Shown piece by piece: positions 51,122 through 59,189 of a stretch of DNA of 64,000 nt (position 1 is the first letter of the stretch; every line of letters starts with the position of its first letter). The position numbers were made by a program, and so were the translations under genes. Below the pieces are notes generated by a model. The model was not told the origin of the DNA and ran no database searches. It saw only the letters and a program-made list of their open reading frames with translations. The DNA comes from Pseudomonas haemolytica (GTDB taxonomy: Bacteria; Pseudomonadota; Gammaproteobacteria; Pseudomonadales; Pseudomonadaceae), in NCBI RefSeq assembly GCF_009659625.1, contig NZ_VOIW01000002.1, positions 434,001-498,000 on the forward strand, written 5' to 3'.

Positions 51122-52330
51122 TCAAGCCTGAGGCTTGAAGCGCCCCTTCACGAAGGCGTAAGGACGGCGTACAGCCAGACCCAAACGTTCCTCGACCAAG
51201 ATGGCGCGCTTGTTCTTGATGAAGTCGTCGTTGATCATGCCGACCTTGATGGTGAACGCCATGCGGTCATAAATCCGCGCACCCTGCGCGAAAGAACCCG
51301 TCAGAAACTCGCCGCCAGTAGTGGTGCCATCGCCTTCGTCCATGCTGTCGGAAGCCACAACTGGGCGGCCCCACAGGATCGGAGTAACCAGGCCCTGCAG
51401 GTTGGCAAACAGATAGCGATTCTGGGCATCCTTTTCCAGCTCGATATTCATCCAGTCCAGATCGGTCATCACCACAGCATCGGCAGAACGCTTCGATTGC
51501 TTGCCGACCTGATACAAGGCGCGGCGGACAGTGTCGATAGCCGTATCGTTCGCTTTGCTCAAGGCTGCGTTGAAAGCCGTTGCTTGGGTCATGATGCCGT
51601 TCATGTTTTTGCCGATGCCATCGCCCTTAAGGATCTGGCCTTCCTTCTTCAGCTTAAGGTCGTAGCGCAGAAGCTCCTGGATGTAGCTGTAGAGCTGCGG
51701 CACGTCGTCCAGGGCCTCGTCCGTTACTGGCATCCAGACTGCGATTTTCTTGATGGTGTCGGTGGCCTCTTCGAAGGTCACATCGCTGGAAGGCTTCGCC
51801 TCACCCTCGGCGACCATACCTGCGCCCAGGGTATGGAGAAGTTCCTTAAAATAAGTGAAGGTTGTGCCCGTGACCGGGGTCGACGGGATCAGATCCTGAA
51901 TCACCAGGTTCTGACGTGGCTTGTCCTGAATGATTGGATCGTACTGAGGCGCCACCAGGCCCGCGCTGGTCACCTTGACCTCGGACATGGTCGCCATTGC
52001 CGATTTGGTAACTTCGATTTCGGCGCGATCCTGCTTCCTGTCGAGTAGCGCTTTGTAATCGTCGTTGCCTTTGACAAAGTCGATAAAGCCCTTCTGCTCA
52101 CCGCCGTGAGAACGCAGACGCACGCCCTTTTCTTCGAGCTTCTGCACCTGCTCGATGACGCGCTCGATCTCACCCTTCTGGTTTTCGATCTGAGACTTAA
52201 TGTCCTTGGTCGCAGCGTTGCCCTTTTCGAGCTCTGCCGACACATGGTCATATTTTTGTTGCAGTCCGCCGAAACCATCGGAGAGTTGTTTTTCGAGGGC
52301 TTCGCGAATTTCTTTAACATCAGCGGTCAT
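51122..52330 (-). CDS. HK97-family major capsid protein
   Basis: A 402-aa HK97-fold capsid protein. Residues ~1-105 are the helical delta/scaffold domain (LEKQLSDGFGGLQQKYDHVS) that the prohead protease should remove. The mature part begins near ~115 and includes MSEVKVTSAGLVAPQYDPII, an E-loop region (~150-180) and RRALYQVGKQSKRSADAVVM in the A/P domains. It overlaps the protease gene by 4 bp, as in HK97. Confidence 0.93.
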   Translation of the reverse strand: MTADVKEIREALEKQLSDGFGGLQQKYDHVSAELEKGNAATKDIKSQIENQKGEIERVIEQVQKLEEKGVRLRSHGGEQKGFIDFVKGNDDYKALLDRKQDRAEIEVTKSAMATMSEVKVTSAGLVAPQYDPIIQDKPRQNLVIQDLIPSTPVTGTTFTYFKELLHTLGAGMVAEGEAKPSSDVTFEEATDTIKKIAVWMPVTDEALDDVPQLYSYIQELLRYDLKLKKEGQILKGDGIGKNMNGIMTQATAFNAALSKANDTAIDTVRRALYQVGKQSKRSADAVVMTDLDWMNIELEKDAQNRYLFANLQGLVTPILWGRPVVASDSMDEGDGTTTGGEFLTGSFAQGARIYDRMAFTIKVGMINDDFIKNKRAILVEERLGLAVRRPYAFVKGRFKPQA

Positions 52331-52968
52331 GGCTGAACTCCAAATTGATTTTTGAACAGGTTGGATATTTCTTTCAGCTCATCCACGATCGCCGTGGCCG
52401 CCGTCCCACCATCACGGTGTACGGCGGAATAGCCGAGCGAGGCGACTGCCGCCGCCTCCTTTTGCGAGAGCCCCATGCGTTCGCGCAGGGCTGCTTCAAA
52501 AAGTCTGATATCCGACTTCACGTCGGTTACCTTTGCCTCTGGGTTCATACCGAAGGGCACGATCGAGGCTTCCCATAGTTCGGCGGCGCTGATCAGTCGC
52601 ACAGTGCGGCCGTCGCGCTCTTCGAACGTGGCCTTAATGGTGTTGAAGCCGATGGACATACTGTCCAGCGTTTCTTCTTTCATGAGCTCGTATGCGTCAC
52701 GGGCATAGCTAACGGCCAGGTTGATCTTGCCTTTGAGGTAAAGGCCATGGTCGTCTTGAGTGAACGCTGCAGACCCGACAAGCCGGGTCAGATCATGAAA
52801 CAGCGCCAGCTTCAGGCGCCCCCCGCGAGTTGTCTTAACCCTCGTGAAAGCGCCAGGCAGAATCACGTCGTCGCCCAGATCGATGTTGTTGAACACCGCG
52901 GCGTAACCTTCGAAGTTGCCCGCGTCATCCATTCCTTTCAGCTCAAACGGGACTTCAATCTTTGACAT
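52327..52968 (-). CDS. Prohead protease
   Basis: A 213-aa HK97-type serine protease of the herpesvirus-assemblin-like fold. It contains GMDDAGNFEGYAAVFNNIDL, LALFHDLTRLVGSA (with the catalytic His) and TLDSMSIGFNTIKA (with the catalytic Ser). It cuts the capsid delta domain during maturation. Start 52968 is chosen for similarity of the N-terminus to the family; the reading from 53013 overlaps portal more. It overlaps portal by 14 bp. Confidence 0.9.
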   Translation of the reverse strand: MSKIEVPFELKGMDDAGNFEGYAAVFNNIDLGDDVILPGAFTRVKTTRGGRLKLALFHDLTRLVGSAAFTQDDHGLYLKGKINLAVSYARDAYELMKEETLDSMSIGFNTIKATFEERDGRTVRLISAAELWEASIVPFGMNPEAKVTDVKSDIRLFEAALRERMGLSQKEAAAVASLGYSAVHRDGGTAATAIVDELKEISNLFKNQFGVQP

Positions 52969-54166
52969 TTGTTTGCATCTCCCACCGGGTGACCCGGTCG
53001 TATTCTTCGCCAACCAGCGGAGGAAGGTTTTCTTTGCGCCTGACTTCGTTGATGGTCATCCAACCAGAGCCGCCAGAGCCGCCCAGGGCGCTACCGTAGT
53101 AGGTCGCCCGCCCAGCGCTGTCAGCTCGCAGAATTCCCTCTACGACGAATTCGACGAACTGAGTCGTACCGCCAAAAAGCTTGTCGTTGACCTCATCTTC
53201 GATTGCCTTGATGTAAGGGCTAAGGCCGAAAGTGATAAAGCCACTGGTTTGCTGCTCCAGGTTGGAGCCCATGATCGAGGTCTTGCCGGCCCGGTTGGCC
53301 AGGTACAGCGGAACTCCCCAGATGCCAGCCAACGCCTCTTCCTGGAACTGCTGCGATTCGATAAATTGACTGTCTTTCTGTGTCATCCCCGCAGGGACAA
53401 TTTTGGGCCCGCCCTGAAGCAGCCCCATCTTCCCGATGTCCTCAACATCGCCATCGCGGATCTTGGGAAACTTCTCGAGGACTTGAGCCTGCTGTTCAGC
53501 GGTCAGGAAGTTGTCGTAGATGACATACCCGCCGGTGAAGCCGCCCTTTCGCATAAAACGCGAAGACCAACTCTGAGCTGCTTTGGCCAGCCCCATCGCT
53601 TCTTTCTGAAACTCAACCGGTGATAAGCCGTTGATTCCATCGGCGCTGAATATCTTGAAGTGCAACATGAACTCCGGAGATACCGGGAACCGCGAGCCCT
53701 TTGGTGGGGTTACCCAATAGATCAGGTCGTCATCGGTGTTCACTTCTACGGAGTCTGCGTTAAGGGGTATCAAACCAATGAATTCGCCCAGGTCGTTACG
53801 CTCAATTAGCGCAAAGGCATTACCGCGAAGTGCCATGTTGACGATGACTGCTTTGAGGAAATTGAGCATCGTCATGTACGGGTTGGGCTTTGCTAGGAGC
53901 CGAAGCGCTCGCTTGTTGTCCTGTACAACAACGCGGCCTGTCGCCTGATCTTCATAAAGCTTCAGCGGTAGTCCTGAAACCGTCTCGCTCAGGATCTTTA
54001 TGCAAGACCAAACGATCGGAATAGCCATAGCCTTCTTGGGAGTGATCACTTCACCCGAGCGCGTTTCACCGCCAAGATCTGTATTAACCTCCACGTACTG
54101 GCCAGTTTTTGGATCGTTAAAGCCGAAGAAACTCCAGCTCATCGGGTTGTACCAGCGAGAAGCCAT
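52955..54166 (-). CDS. Phage portal protein
   Basis: A 403-aa HK97-family portal protein forming the 12-fold channel for DNA. Typical text: AIPIVWSCIKILSETVSGLP near residue 47, LLAKPNPYMTMLNFLKAVIV, LRGNAFALIERND and a LGVPLYLAN-like block (GIWGVPLYLANRAGKTSIMG). It is 7 bp from the large terminase gene. Confidence 0.93.
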   Translation of the reverse strand: MASRWYNPMSWSFFGFNDPKTGQYVEVNTDLGGETRSGEVITPKKAMAIPIVWSCIKILSETVSGLPLKLYEDQATGRVVVQDNKRALRLLAKPNPYMTMLNFLKAVIVNMALRGNAFALIERNDLGEFIGLIPLNADSVEVNTDDDLIYWVTPPKGSRFPVSPEFMLHFKIFSADGINGLSPVEFQKEAMGLAKAAQSWSSRFMRKGGFTGGYVIYDNFLTAEQQAQVLEKFPKIRDGDVEDIGKMGLLQGGPKIVPAGMTQKDSQFIESQQFQEEALAGIWGVPLYLANRAGKTSIMGSNLEQQTSGFITFGLSPYIKAIEDEVNDKLFGGTTQFVEFVVEGILRADSAGRATYYGSALGGSGGSGWMTINEVRRKENLPPLVGEEYDRVTRWEMQTNVKD

Positions 54167-54173
54167 AGTGAGC

Positions 54174-55715
54174 CTATAGAAGTCCGGAGAATCCGTTTTT
54201 GAGATAGTGGTCGATGTCGCCCTTGACCTCTTCGGGAGCGCCTAGAGTTGCGCCGAACGCCATTGCAAGGGCAGACATACCGTCTATGCGGCCGGTCGCC
54301 TTGTCCTTCGCAAACTTGCGGTTGCCCGCCGGGTCTTTCTGAATCACCGCGTTGGATGCGCACATCGTGAGCACTGGGTGCATGCCGTGGCTGAGCCTCC
54401 CGTTGAGCAGTTCCGACTCGAGCGCATCAATGGCCGGGGTCATGTCCTTGTACCCCTGACCGTACTCAACCAAAGGCAGGGTCACGCCCTGGGCCTCGGC
54501 GTCACGTTTGAAGAGATCGATTCGGTATCGGTCGAAAGCAATGGCCTGGATGTCGCCACCAAGCTCGGCAAGAATCCGAGCGATATCGGCGGCAACATAC
54601 GCGTAGTCCACGGTGGCCCCCGGGGTGGTGAGCAGAAGCCCCTCCCGCGCCCAGACCTCGTACGCTTCTCGGTCCCGCTTGGCACGCTCAGCCAGGCCTT
54701 GCTCGGGCGTCCAGAAAAACGGCCAAACATTCCAGTTGCCGTCGCGCTTACCGATGACGACGAAGGCCGTAAGGTCAGTCCTGAACGAAAGGTCAAGGCC
54801 GCCGTATAGATCCATACCATCCGGGCTATCCGGATCATCACCGCACGCAACCCAAACGCCCTTCGAAACGAACACCGAAACTGTCGACACGCGCTGATTG
54901 AGGCAAAGGTTCCGGAACGTGTTCTCAGAAGCCGGCATCCGGTCGGCCCGCTCGGCCTGCTTTTCAAGATCTGCCAACGAACGGAACGAGCCAAGCGCAG
55001 GGTTTGCAGCCTTCCACCCTTCACGATCGGTGACCTTGCAGTCTTTGGGCGCCTGGTAGACGCGACTGACGATGTGCGGGTCTTGCGACTTCTCGGCATC
55101 GTCTAGCCAAATGCTGAACAGGTCACTGTCCTGCGCGGCCTGGGTACTGATCGCGATTAGCAGCGGGGCCGCATGGGCGCCCTGGGCTGTAGTGATCGCG
55201 TCAATGAAATCGCTTTGTGGGCCGCGTACCTGCCCAATTTCGTCGAGGATCGCCAGGATCGGCGACAGGCCGTGAGCCGTTTTGCCTTCGGCAGAAAGCG
55301 CTCGGTACTCAACGTTAAGCGGCGTACCGATGAGCGTCTTGCTGCTGGGTATGATGTGGATCAAAGACTGCAGCTCTGGATTGAGCTGGATCATCTTCAC
55401 GGCCAGCTTGAACACAAGCCCAGCCTGTTCTCGGCTCATTGCGCCCGAAACGATCTGAGAGTTCTGCACCGCCTCGGGCCCAACGATGTGCGCCAGTAGG
55501 ATGCCGGCGATCAAGCCCGTCTTCCCGTTTTTCCGGGCAATACTGAGAAAGGCTGTGCTGGTGCCTACAGGATTGTCGTAGACATCCAGGATGAATTCTT
55601 TCTGGAACGGATCAAGATCCAGAGGTTTGCCAACGTGCTGCCCTTCCGGTACTCGGCAGTATTTCTCGATGAAGGCGATGACCTTTTCGCCACGCGTCCT
55701 GCGCTTGACTGCCAT
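54174..55715 (-). CDS. terL: Terminase large subunit
   Basis: A 513-aa terminase ATPase-nuclease of the HK97 gp2-type. The P-loop-like segment is LSIARKNGKTGLIAGILLAH (~57) and Walker B is SPILAILDEIGQ (~150). The nuclease part includes LYGGLDLSFRTDLTAFVVIG (~300) and DYAYVAADIARI. It pumps and cuts DNA into the prohead. It overlaps terS by 1 bp. Confidence 0.93.
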   Translation of the reverse strand: MAVKRRTRGEKVIAFIEKYCRVPEGQHVGKPLDLDPFQKEFILDVYDNPVGTSTAFLSIARKNGKTGLIAGILLAHIVGPEAVQNSQIVSGAMSREQAGLVFKLAVKMIQLNPELQSLIHIIPSSKTLIGTPLNVEYRALSAEGKTAHGLSPILAILDEIGQVRGPQSDFIDAITTAQGAHAAPLLIAISTQAAQDSDLFSIWLDDAEKSQDPHIVSRVYQAPKDCKVTDREGWKAANPALGSFRSLADLEKQAERADRMPASENTFRNLCLNQRVSTVSVFVSKGVWVACGDDPDSPDGMDLYGGLDLSFRTDLTAFVVIGKRDGNWNVWPFFWTPEQGLAERAKRDREAYEVWAREGLLLTTPGATVDYAYVAADIARILAELGGDIQAIAFDRYRIDLFKRDAEAQGVTLPLVEYGQGYKDMTPAIDALESELLNGRLSHGMHPVLTMCASNAVIQKDPAGNRKFAKDKATGRIDGMSALAMAFGATLGAPEEVKGDIDHYLKNGFSGLL

Positions 55716-56191
55716 CAGTGCATAGCCCTCGGAATGAGATCCTCGTCGTCCTGCTGAGCCAGAACCTTCTCGGCCTCGCGCTGCTTGGTCGCCTTCTTGC
55801 CTTGGTCGCGGGAATCACCCTGAGTAGCCTGGGCGTGAACCTGTAGCGTCCGACTCAACGACACAGCCCGACGACTCAGCGTTTCCAATAGGCTGTGCTT
55901 TGGGTTGATGACCTGCGTGCCTCGGTCGTTTTTCAGCACATCACCCTCCAGATCGATCTCCTTTTGCAGGCGTTCAATGTCTGAAAGGCACCTTGCGAGG
56001 TTGCCGGCCAGGACCAGATCGGAGTCTGTCCAACTATCACGCGTGCGCGCGCGCACAATGGAATCCCAAAATGGCTTGTCGCCTTTGCGTAAATGGACGA
56101 ACCTCGGCGGCTTAATTGGACCGACGCTGGCAGCACGCATAGCGGCAACCGCCGACGTCGCGCTATCGGAGCGGGTGCGCTTGGCTGTCAT
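55715..56191 (-). CDS. terS: Terminase small subunit
   Basis: A 158-aa small terminase (P27-like) that binds the cos region. It has a basic N-terminus, then KPFWDSIVRARTRDSWTDSD, LAGNLARCLSDIERLQKEID and VLKNDRGTQVINPKHSLLET, the family core, with an acidic tail. A pair of 10-bp repeats upstream (56318, 56339) could be its binding sites. Confidence 0.88.
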   Translation of the reverse strand: MTAKRTRSDSATSAVAAMRAASVGPIKPPRFVHLRKGDKPFWDSIVRARTRDSWTDSDLVLAGNLARCLSDIERLQKEIDLEGDVLKNDRGTQVINPKHSLLETLSRRAVSLSRTLQVHAQATQGDSRDQGKKATKQREAEKVLAQQDDEDLIPRAMH

Positions 56192-56299
56192 AGATTTTCT
56201 CAGTTCATCCGCCTGTGTGTTTTGGCGGGTTTTTCCGGGTTAGGAATGAAACAACAGGTCGAGGGCGGTCCTATAACCGAAGAATCGCCACATTTTGAC

Positions 56300-56350
56300 C
56301 GCCCCCTGGGGCACTGACGTGCCTCAAACGGGCTTTAGCGTGCCTCAACA
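56300..56350. other. Candidate cos region
   Basis: Between the HNH and terS genes lie a GCCCC-CT-GGGGC dyad (56301-56312) and two CGTGCCTCAA direct repeats at 56318-56327 and 56339-56348, exactly 21 bp apart, about two helical turns. The HNH-cos-terS-terL order is that of HK97. The exact nick positions cannot be read from sequence alone. Confidence 0.5.
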
Positions 56351-56369
56351 CCGATTTCGATAGATTCGA

Positions 56370-56684
56370 TCAATCGCGATTCCAGTGATGGTTCGGGTCG
56401 ACAGGCAGGCCGGACACGTCATGACCAGGCAGAATGCCGGTCCGCTCCTGCCTCTGCTTGGCTCCGTCGTGACAGGGCTTGCATAGGCTTTGCAGATTGG
56501 AAGCGTCGAAGAACAGATCCTCGTCGCCCTTGTGCGGTTTGATGTGGTCGACCGTGTTGGCAGCCTCGACCGTACCCAACGCACGACACAGGCGGCATGT
56601 AGGCTCAGCCTGCAGTTGATGCCAGCGAAGTCGATACCAGCGCTTGGTCTTGTATAGGTGGTGCCAGGCAGATGTGCTAGCCAT
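56370..56684 (-). CDS. HNH endonuclease
   Basis: A 104-aa HNH nuclease (HK97 gp74-like) that assists terminase in cutting cos. It has two CxxC pairs (PTCRLCRA and SLCKPCHD) for structural zinc and the catalytic NTVDHIKPHKGDEDLFFDAS block with the HNH histidines and Asn. The start overlaps the holin stop as TGATG. Its place next to terS is conserved in cos-type phages. Confidence 0.92.
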   Translation of the reverse strand: MASTSAWHHLYKTKRWYRLRWHQLQAEPTCRLCRALGTVEAANTVDHIKPHKGDEDLFFDASNLQSLCKPCHDGAKQRQERTGILPGHDVSGLPVDPNHHWNRD

Positions 56685-57016
56685 CACTCAACCTTACGGC
56701 TGGGCAGCTTGAAGTCAGTGACCCGATCAGCTATCGACCGGATCTTCTCCACACCCAAGAAGCCGACCCAGCCACCTACGAACGTGGCCATGCTCTGGGG
56801 CAGACCGAAAAACTCCAGGCCGCTGATGATGGTGAGGGTCAGGCCGCCACACAGCACGCCCTCCACGATCATCTGGCGGCGCGAGCCACCACCATAGGTG
56901 ATGCGCAGCACGGCCATGGCGAAGGACAGCCCAGCCGGGTAAAGGATCGGCGCATGCTGGCTCAGCCACGCAAGCATCAATGCCCAGGTGTCTGGCTTAT
57001 CTGGCATGTTTGGCAT
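56684..57016 (-). CDS. Phage holin
   Basis: A 110-aa membrane protein with three hydrophobic spans (~13-45, ~50-70, ~75-90; for example ILYPAGLSFAMAVLRITYGG and VLCGGLTLTIISGLEF). This matches the lambda S-related phage holin family, which opens the inner membrane at lysis. GGAGG stands 8 bases before the start. Note that it is far from the endolysin and spanins at the other end of the late operon. Confidence 0.85.
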   Translation of the reverse strand: MPNMPDKPDTWALMLAWLSQHAPILYPAGLSFAMAVLRITYGGGSRRQMIVEGVLCGGLTLTIISGLEFFGLPQSMATFVGGWVGFLGVEKIRSIADRVTDFKLPSRKVE

Positions 57017-57052
57017 CTCGGTATCCTCCCGGTTAGGGAGCGAAGGAATGGA

Positions 57053-57562
57053 TTAGCGGGCGACTGGATTCAGTGCTGCGACCAGCAGGGCGTGCCCCTT
57101 GTACAGGTCGGCGTGAGCTATACTGGCCAGCTTGCAGTCGGCGAAAGAATGGCCGTTCAGCAGCCGGTCCAGCTCTTCCAGTGACTCCTTGAGCTGCAAC
57201 GCCTTCTTCAGCACCGTCTCGTCGTACTCGGCACGCGCCTCAAGTACCAGCTTCCTGACCTCCTCGTAAGCCATGCCAACACCCACCGGGCCAGCCTGGC
57301 GAATCAGCAGGTAGGTGTCGGTGTACACCGCACCAAAGACCTTCCCGTCAGCGTGATAGAAGTCGCTGATGACGCCTGAGCCGAAGCAAACGGCGCTTAC
57401 GGTTTCATACTGCTTGGTACTCAACAACTGACCAGTAACACGGATAAATACCTCGGGCAGCGCCTTGGCAAGTCCACGCAGTGCGCGGAGCAGACGCTGG
57501 GCGTCACCAACGACAACCGCGTCAAATACTGGCTGAGCGTTATTCTTCGCTTGATCGGTCAT
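57053..57562 (-). CDS. Hypothetical phage protein, 169 aa
   Basis: I do not recognise this protein. It is soluble, mixed alpha/beta (QRLLRALRGLAKALPEVFIR; ISDFYHADGKVFGAVYTDTY) with a C-terminal helix rich in Leu and Glu (LKKALQLKESLEELDRLL). A hairpin and CTGGAG precede the start. It sits between the membrane protein gene and the holin gene. Confidence 0.65.
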   Translation of the reverse strand: MTDQAKNNAQPVFDAVVVGDAQRLLRALRGLAKALPEVFIRVTGQLLSTKQYETVSAVCFGSGVISDFYHADGKVFGAVYTDTYLLIRQAGPVGVGMAYEEVRKLVLEARAEYDETVLKKALQLKESLEELDRLLNGHSFADCKLASIAHADLYKGHALLVAALNPVAR

Positions 57563-57584
57563 TACCGTACTCCAGAAACGAAAA

Positions 57585-57606
57585 AGCCCCGCACGGAGGC
57601 GGGGCT
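57585..57606 (-). terminator. Hairpin before the 169-aa gene
   Basis: Perfect 8-bp stem AGCCCCGC/GCGGGGCT with T-run on the minus strand, then CGTTTCTGGAG and the start codon. Confidence 0.7.
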
Positions 57607-57634
57607 ATTAAAAGAATGTATTCACTGAATTGCG

Positions 57635-58180
57635 CTAGCTGAGAAGCGCCTGCTCTTGATGCTCGAGGGACCTCAATACTTCGCCGATTTTATCGTTTGA
57701 GGCTATGTAAAGAAGACTAGCGGCCAACCAGTCTGCATCAGAGTCATCTTCGGATTTAGCCATGGTTACGTTAACGCACAAAGAGGAAAGCTTACCAACC
57801 ATCTCCCTAACAGCATCATCACTCACCCTGACCTTCATAAGCGAAACCGCCCGAAAGCTCTCTCGTACTGCCTCTTTAACATTTTCTGGAGTCGAAGCCT
57901 TGCCCCAGGTGCTTGTTTGCCTGAAATCAGCTACGTCTGCGATCTGAACCAATTTGGTAGCGCGCATCATGTCAGCAATGGAAACCTGCAATTCACCCAA
58001 AGCCTTTCGCTGCAGATCAATACGCTGCAAAAGCAAAACTTCCTTTCGTTTTTCAATGCGAGACTCTCTATCAAAGCCCGCTTTGCGATTCTCAGTCCAG
58101 GAGTCGAACACGGCTTTGAGCAACAAACCAATAACAAGAGTAACAACAGGAAACCAAACAGACGGACTGATTGACTCCAT
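57635..58180 (-). CDS. Membrane-anchored coiled-coil protein (moron candidate), 181 aa
   Basis: One N-terminal membrane helix (VWFPVVTLVIGLLLKAVF, ~8-25) is followed by a charged helix (RKAGFDRESRIEKRKEVLLL) and a cytoplasmic helical domain to the end. No family is known to me. Membrane-anchored proteins in this position between Q and holin sometimes modify the lysogen, for example by excluding other phages; that is inference. Codon use is less GC-rich than that of the flanking genes, which hints at later acquisition. A GGGAGAG precedes the start. Confidence 0.65.
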   Translation of the reverse strand: MESISPSVWFPVVTLVIGLLLKAVFDSWTENRKAGFDRESRIEKRKEVLLLQRIDLQRKALGELQVSIADMMRATKLVQIADVADFRQTSTWGKASTPENVKEAVRESFRAVSLMKVRVSDDAVREMVGKLSSLCVNVTMAKSEDDSDADWLAASLLYIASNDKIGEVLRSLEHQEQALLS

Positions 58181-58215
58181 TCCGCTCTCCCTCAGTAAGC
58201 ATCGCCAGAAAGCAA

Positions 58216-58241
58216 AAAGCCCAACTCTAGGGTCGGGCTTT
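58216..58241 (-). terminator. Hairpin upstream of the membrane protein gene
   Basis: AAAGCCC/GGGCTTT stem flanked by GCAA/TTGC extensions, with T-run on the minus strand. It lies about 35 bp before the start codon and could be a Q-dependent read-through point. Confidence 0.6.
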
Positions 58242-58294
58242 GCTCGCGGAAAAACCGCAAAGTAACTGAAATCTATATATCATCCCCGGTCCTG

Positions 58295-58648
58295 TCAAGC
58301 AGCCTGACGACGGATATCTAAAGCCCCATCAATCCACGCAATTCCCGCCTTCCAGAGCCCACGTGTCTTCTCTTCGCCGAAGCCCATCTTCTTTCCAACG
58401 TCCATTAAGGAGCTGTCGAGCCTGGTGTAGTACTTCATTAGAACCTGGCCACATTCCGGGTAGCGCTTGAGCAGCCGCCCCATCAAGCCATCGATAATCA
58501 GGGCATCGTCGTCGGTGATCATTGGCGACAGGACGGTGTTCTCGCGGGAAGCGCAGCACGAGACACCAGAGCCCAGTACAACCCAGCGGCCCCAATGCTC
58601 CAGCAGATCCTCAGCAGTACGCTCTCTAAAGCTCGGTGTGAAGGCCAT
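58295..58648 (-). CDS. Q: Antitermination protein Q-like
   Basis: A 117-aa protein of the phage antitermination Q family. It has RTAEDLLEHWGRWVVLGSGV at the start, IIDGLMGRLLKRYPECGQVL in the middle and a helix-turn-helix-like MDVGKKMGFGEEKTRGLWKA followed by IAWIDGAL. Q lets RNA polymerase pass terminators in the late operon. Here it precedes an operon filled with hairpins, which fits such a role. It is 3 bp from the zinc-finger gene upstream. Confidence 0.85.
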   Translation of the reverse strand: MAFTPSFRERTAEDLLEHWGRWVVLGSGVSCCASRENTVLSPMITDDDALIIDGLMGRLLKRYPECGQVLMKYYTRLDSSLMDVGKKMGFGEEKTRGLWKAGIAWIDGALDIRRQAA

Positions 58649-58651
58649 GGC

Positions 58652-58972
58652 TCAATCCCCTGTGTAGTTGGTGCCACCGGCGCCGCGGCGGTTGTTCTGG
58701 TCGTAATAGTTGAGAAGGCCCACCGGTTTCAGGTCGCTCTTACTCGTCAGGAGCATGTCCTGGGCTGCATTCAGGTTGAAACTCAATTGGGTCACCAAGT
58801 CCTGAAGCGAAAGCGGCTCACCGCCATCCGCCCGGACCCAGCCCGAGGCATGGCAGTCGATGCAATCCAGGTGATGGAAGAGACCTTGAATCACTGCCTT
58901 TCCCTTGCAGGACTTGCAGTGTTCCAGGGGGATCAAGGTGCGGCGAAATGCTGGGCCGTGGGACTTCTTCAT
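58652..58972 (-). CDS. Small zinc-finger phage protein, 106 aa
   Basis: Two CxxC pairs (HCKSCKGKA and LDCIDCHASGW, residues ~20-45) form a zinc finger of the DnaJ-like type often found in phage proteins near Q. The rest is helical (LSLQDLVTQLSFNLNAAQDM). The start at 58972 has GGAGG 5 bases upstream and overlaps the previous stop as ATGA. Function unknown, possibly nucleic-acid binding. Confidence 0.75.
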   Translation of the reverse strand: MKKSHGPAFRRTLIPLEHCKSCKGKAVIQGLFHHLDCIDCHASGWVRADGGEPLSLQDLVTQLSFNLNAAQDMLLTSKSDLKPVGLLNYYDQNNRRGAGGTNYTGD

Positions 58973-59187
58973 TTGGCCTCCGGTGCTTTGTAGACCAAAA
59001 CAACCTGGGCCGAACGGTACTGATTCACGTCGCCGTAAGCGTTCCAATAGTCAGGAACAAGGACCGCACCAACTACGAATTCGTCGGCGCCGATCGTCAC
59101 AATATCGCCCAGCGAAGGCTCCTCTTCTCGCTGCTCGGAGAACTGGTAACCACCAGGAGCGAGGTAGTTCGCGGTCACAAATGCCAT
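58969..59187 (-). CDS. Hypothetical phage protein, 72 aa
   Basis: A small beta-rich protein (PGGYQFSEQREEEPSLGDIV; FVVGAVLVPDYWNAYGDVNQ). No family is known to me. It lies 2 bp from the recombinase gene and overlaps the zinc-finger gene, so it is part of the same transcript. Confidence 0.6.
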   Translation of the reverse strand: MAFVTANYLAPGGYQFSEQREEEPSLGDIVTIGADEFVVGAVLVPDYWNAYGDVNQYRSAQVVLVYKAPEAK

Positions 59188-59189
59188 TT

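Noticed and set aside
50664..51131. 155-aa plus-strand open frame across the connector genes
   Set aside because: Antisense to gp6-like and capsid-region genes with conserved order and tight coupling.
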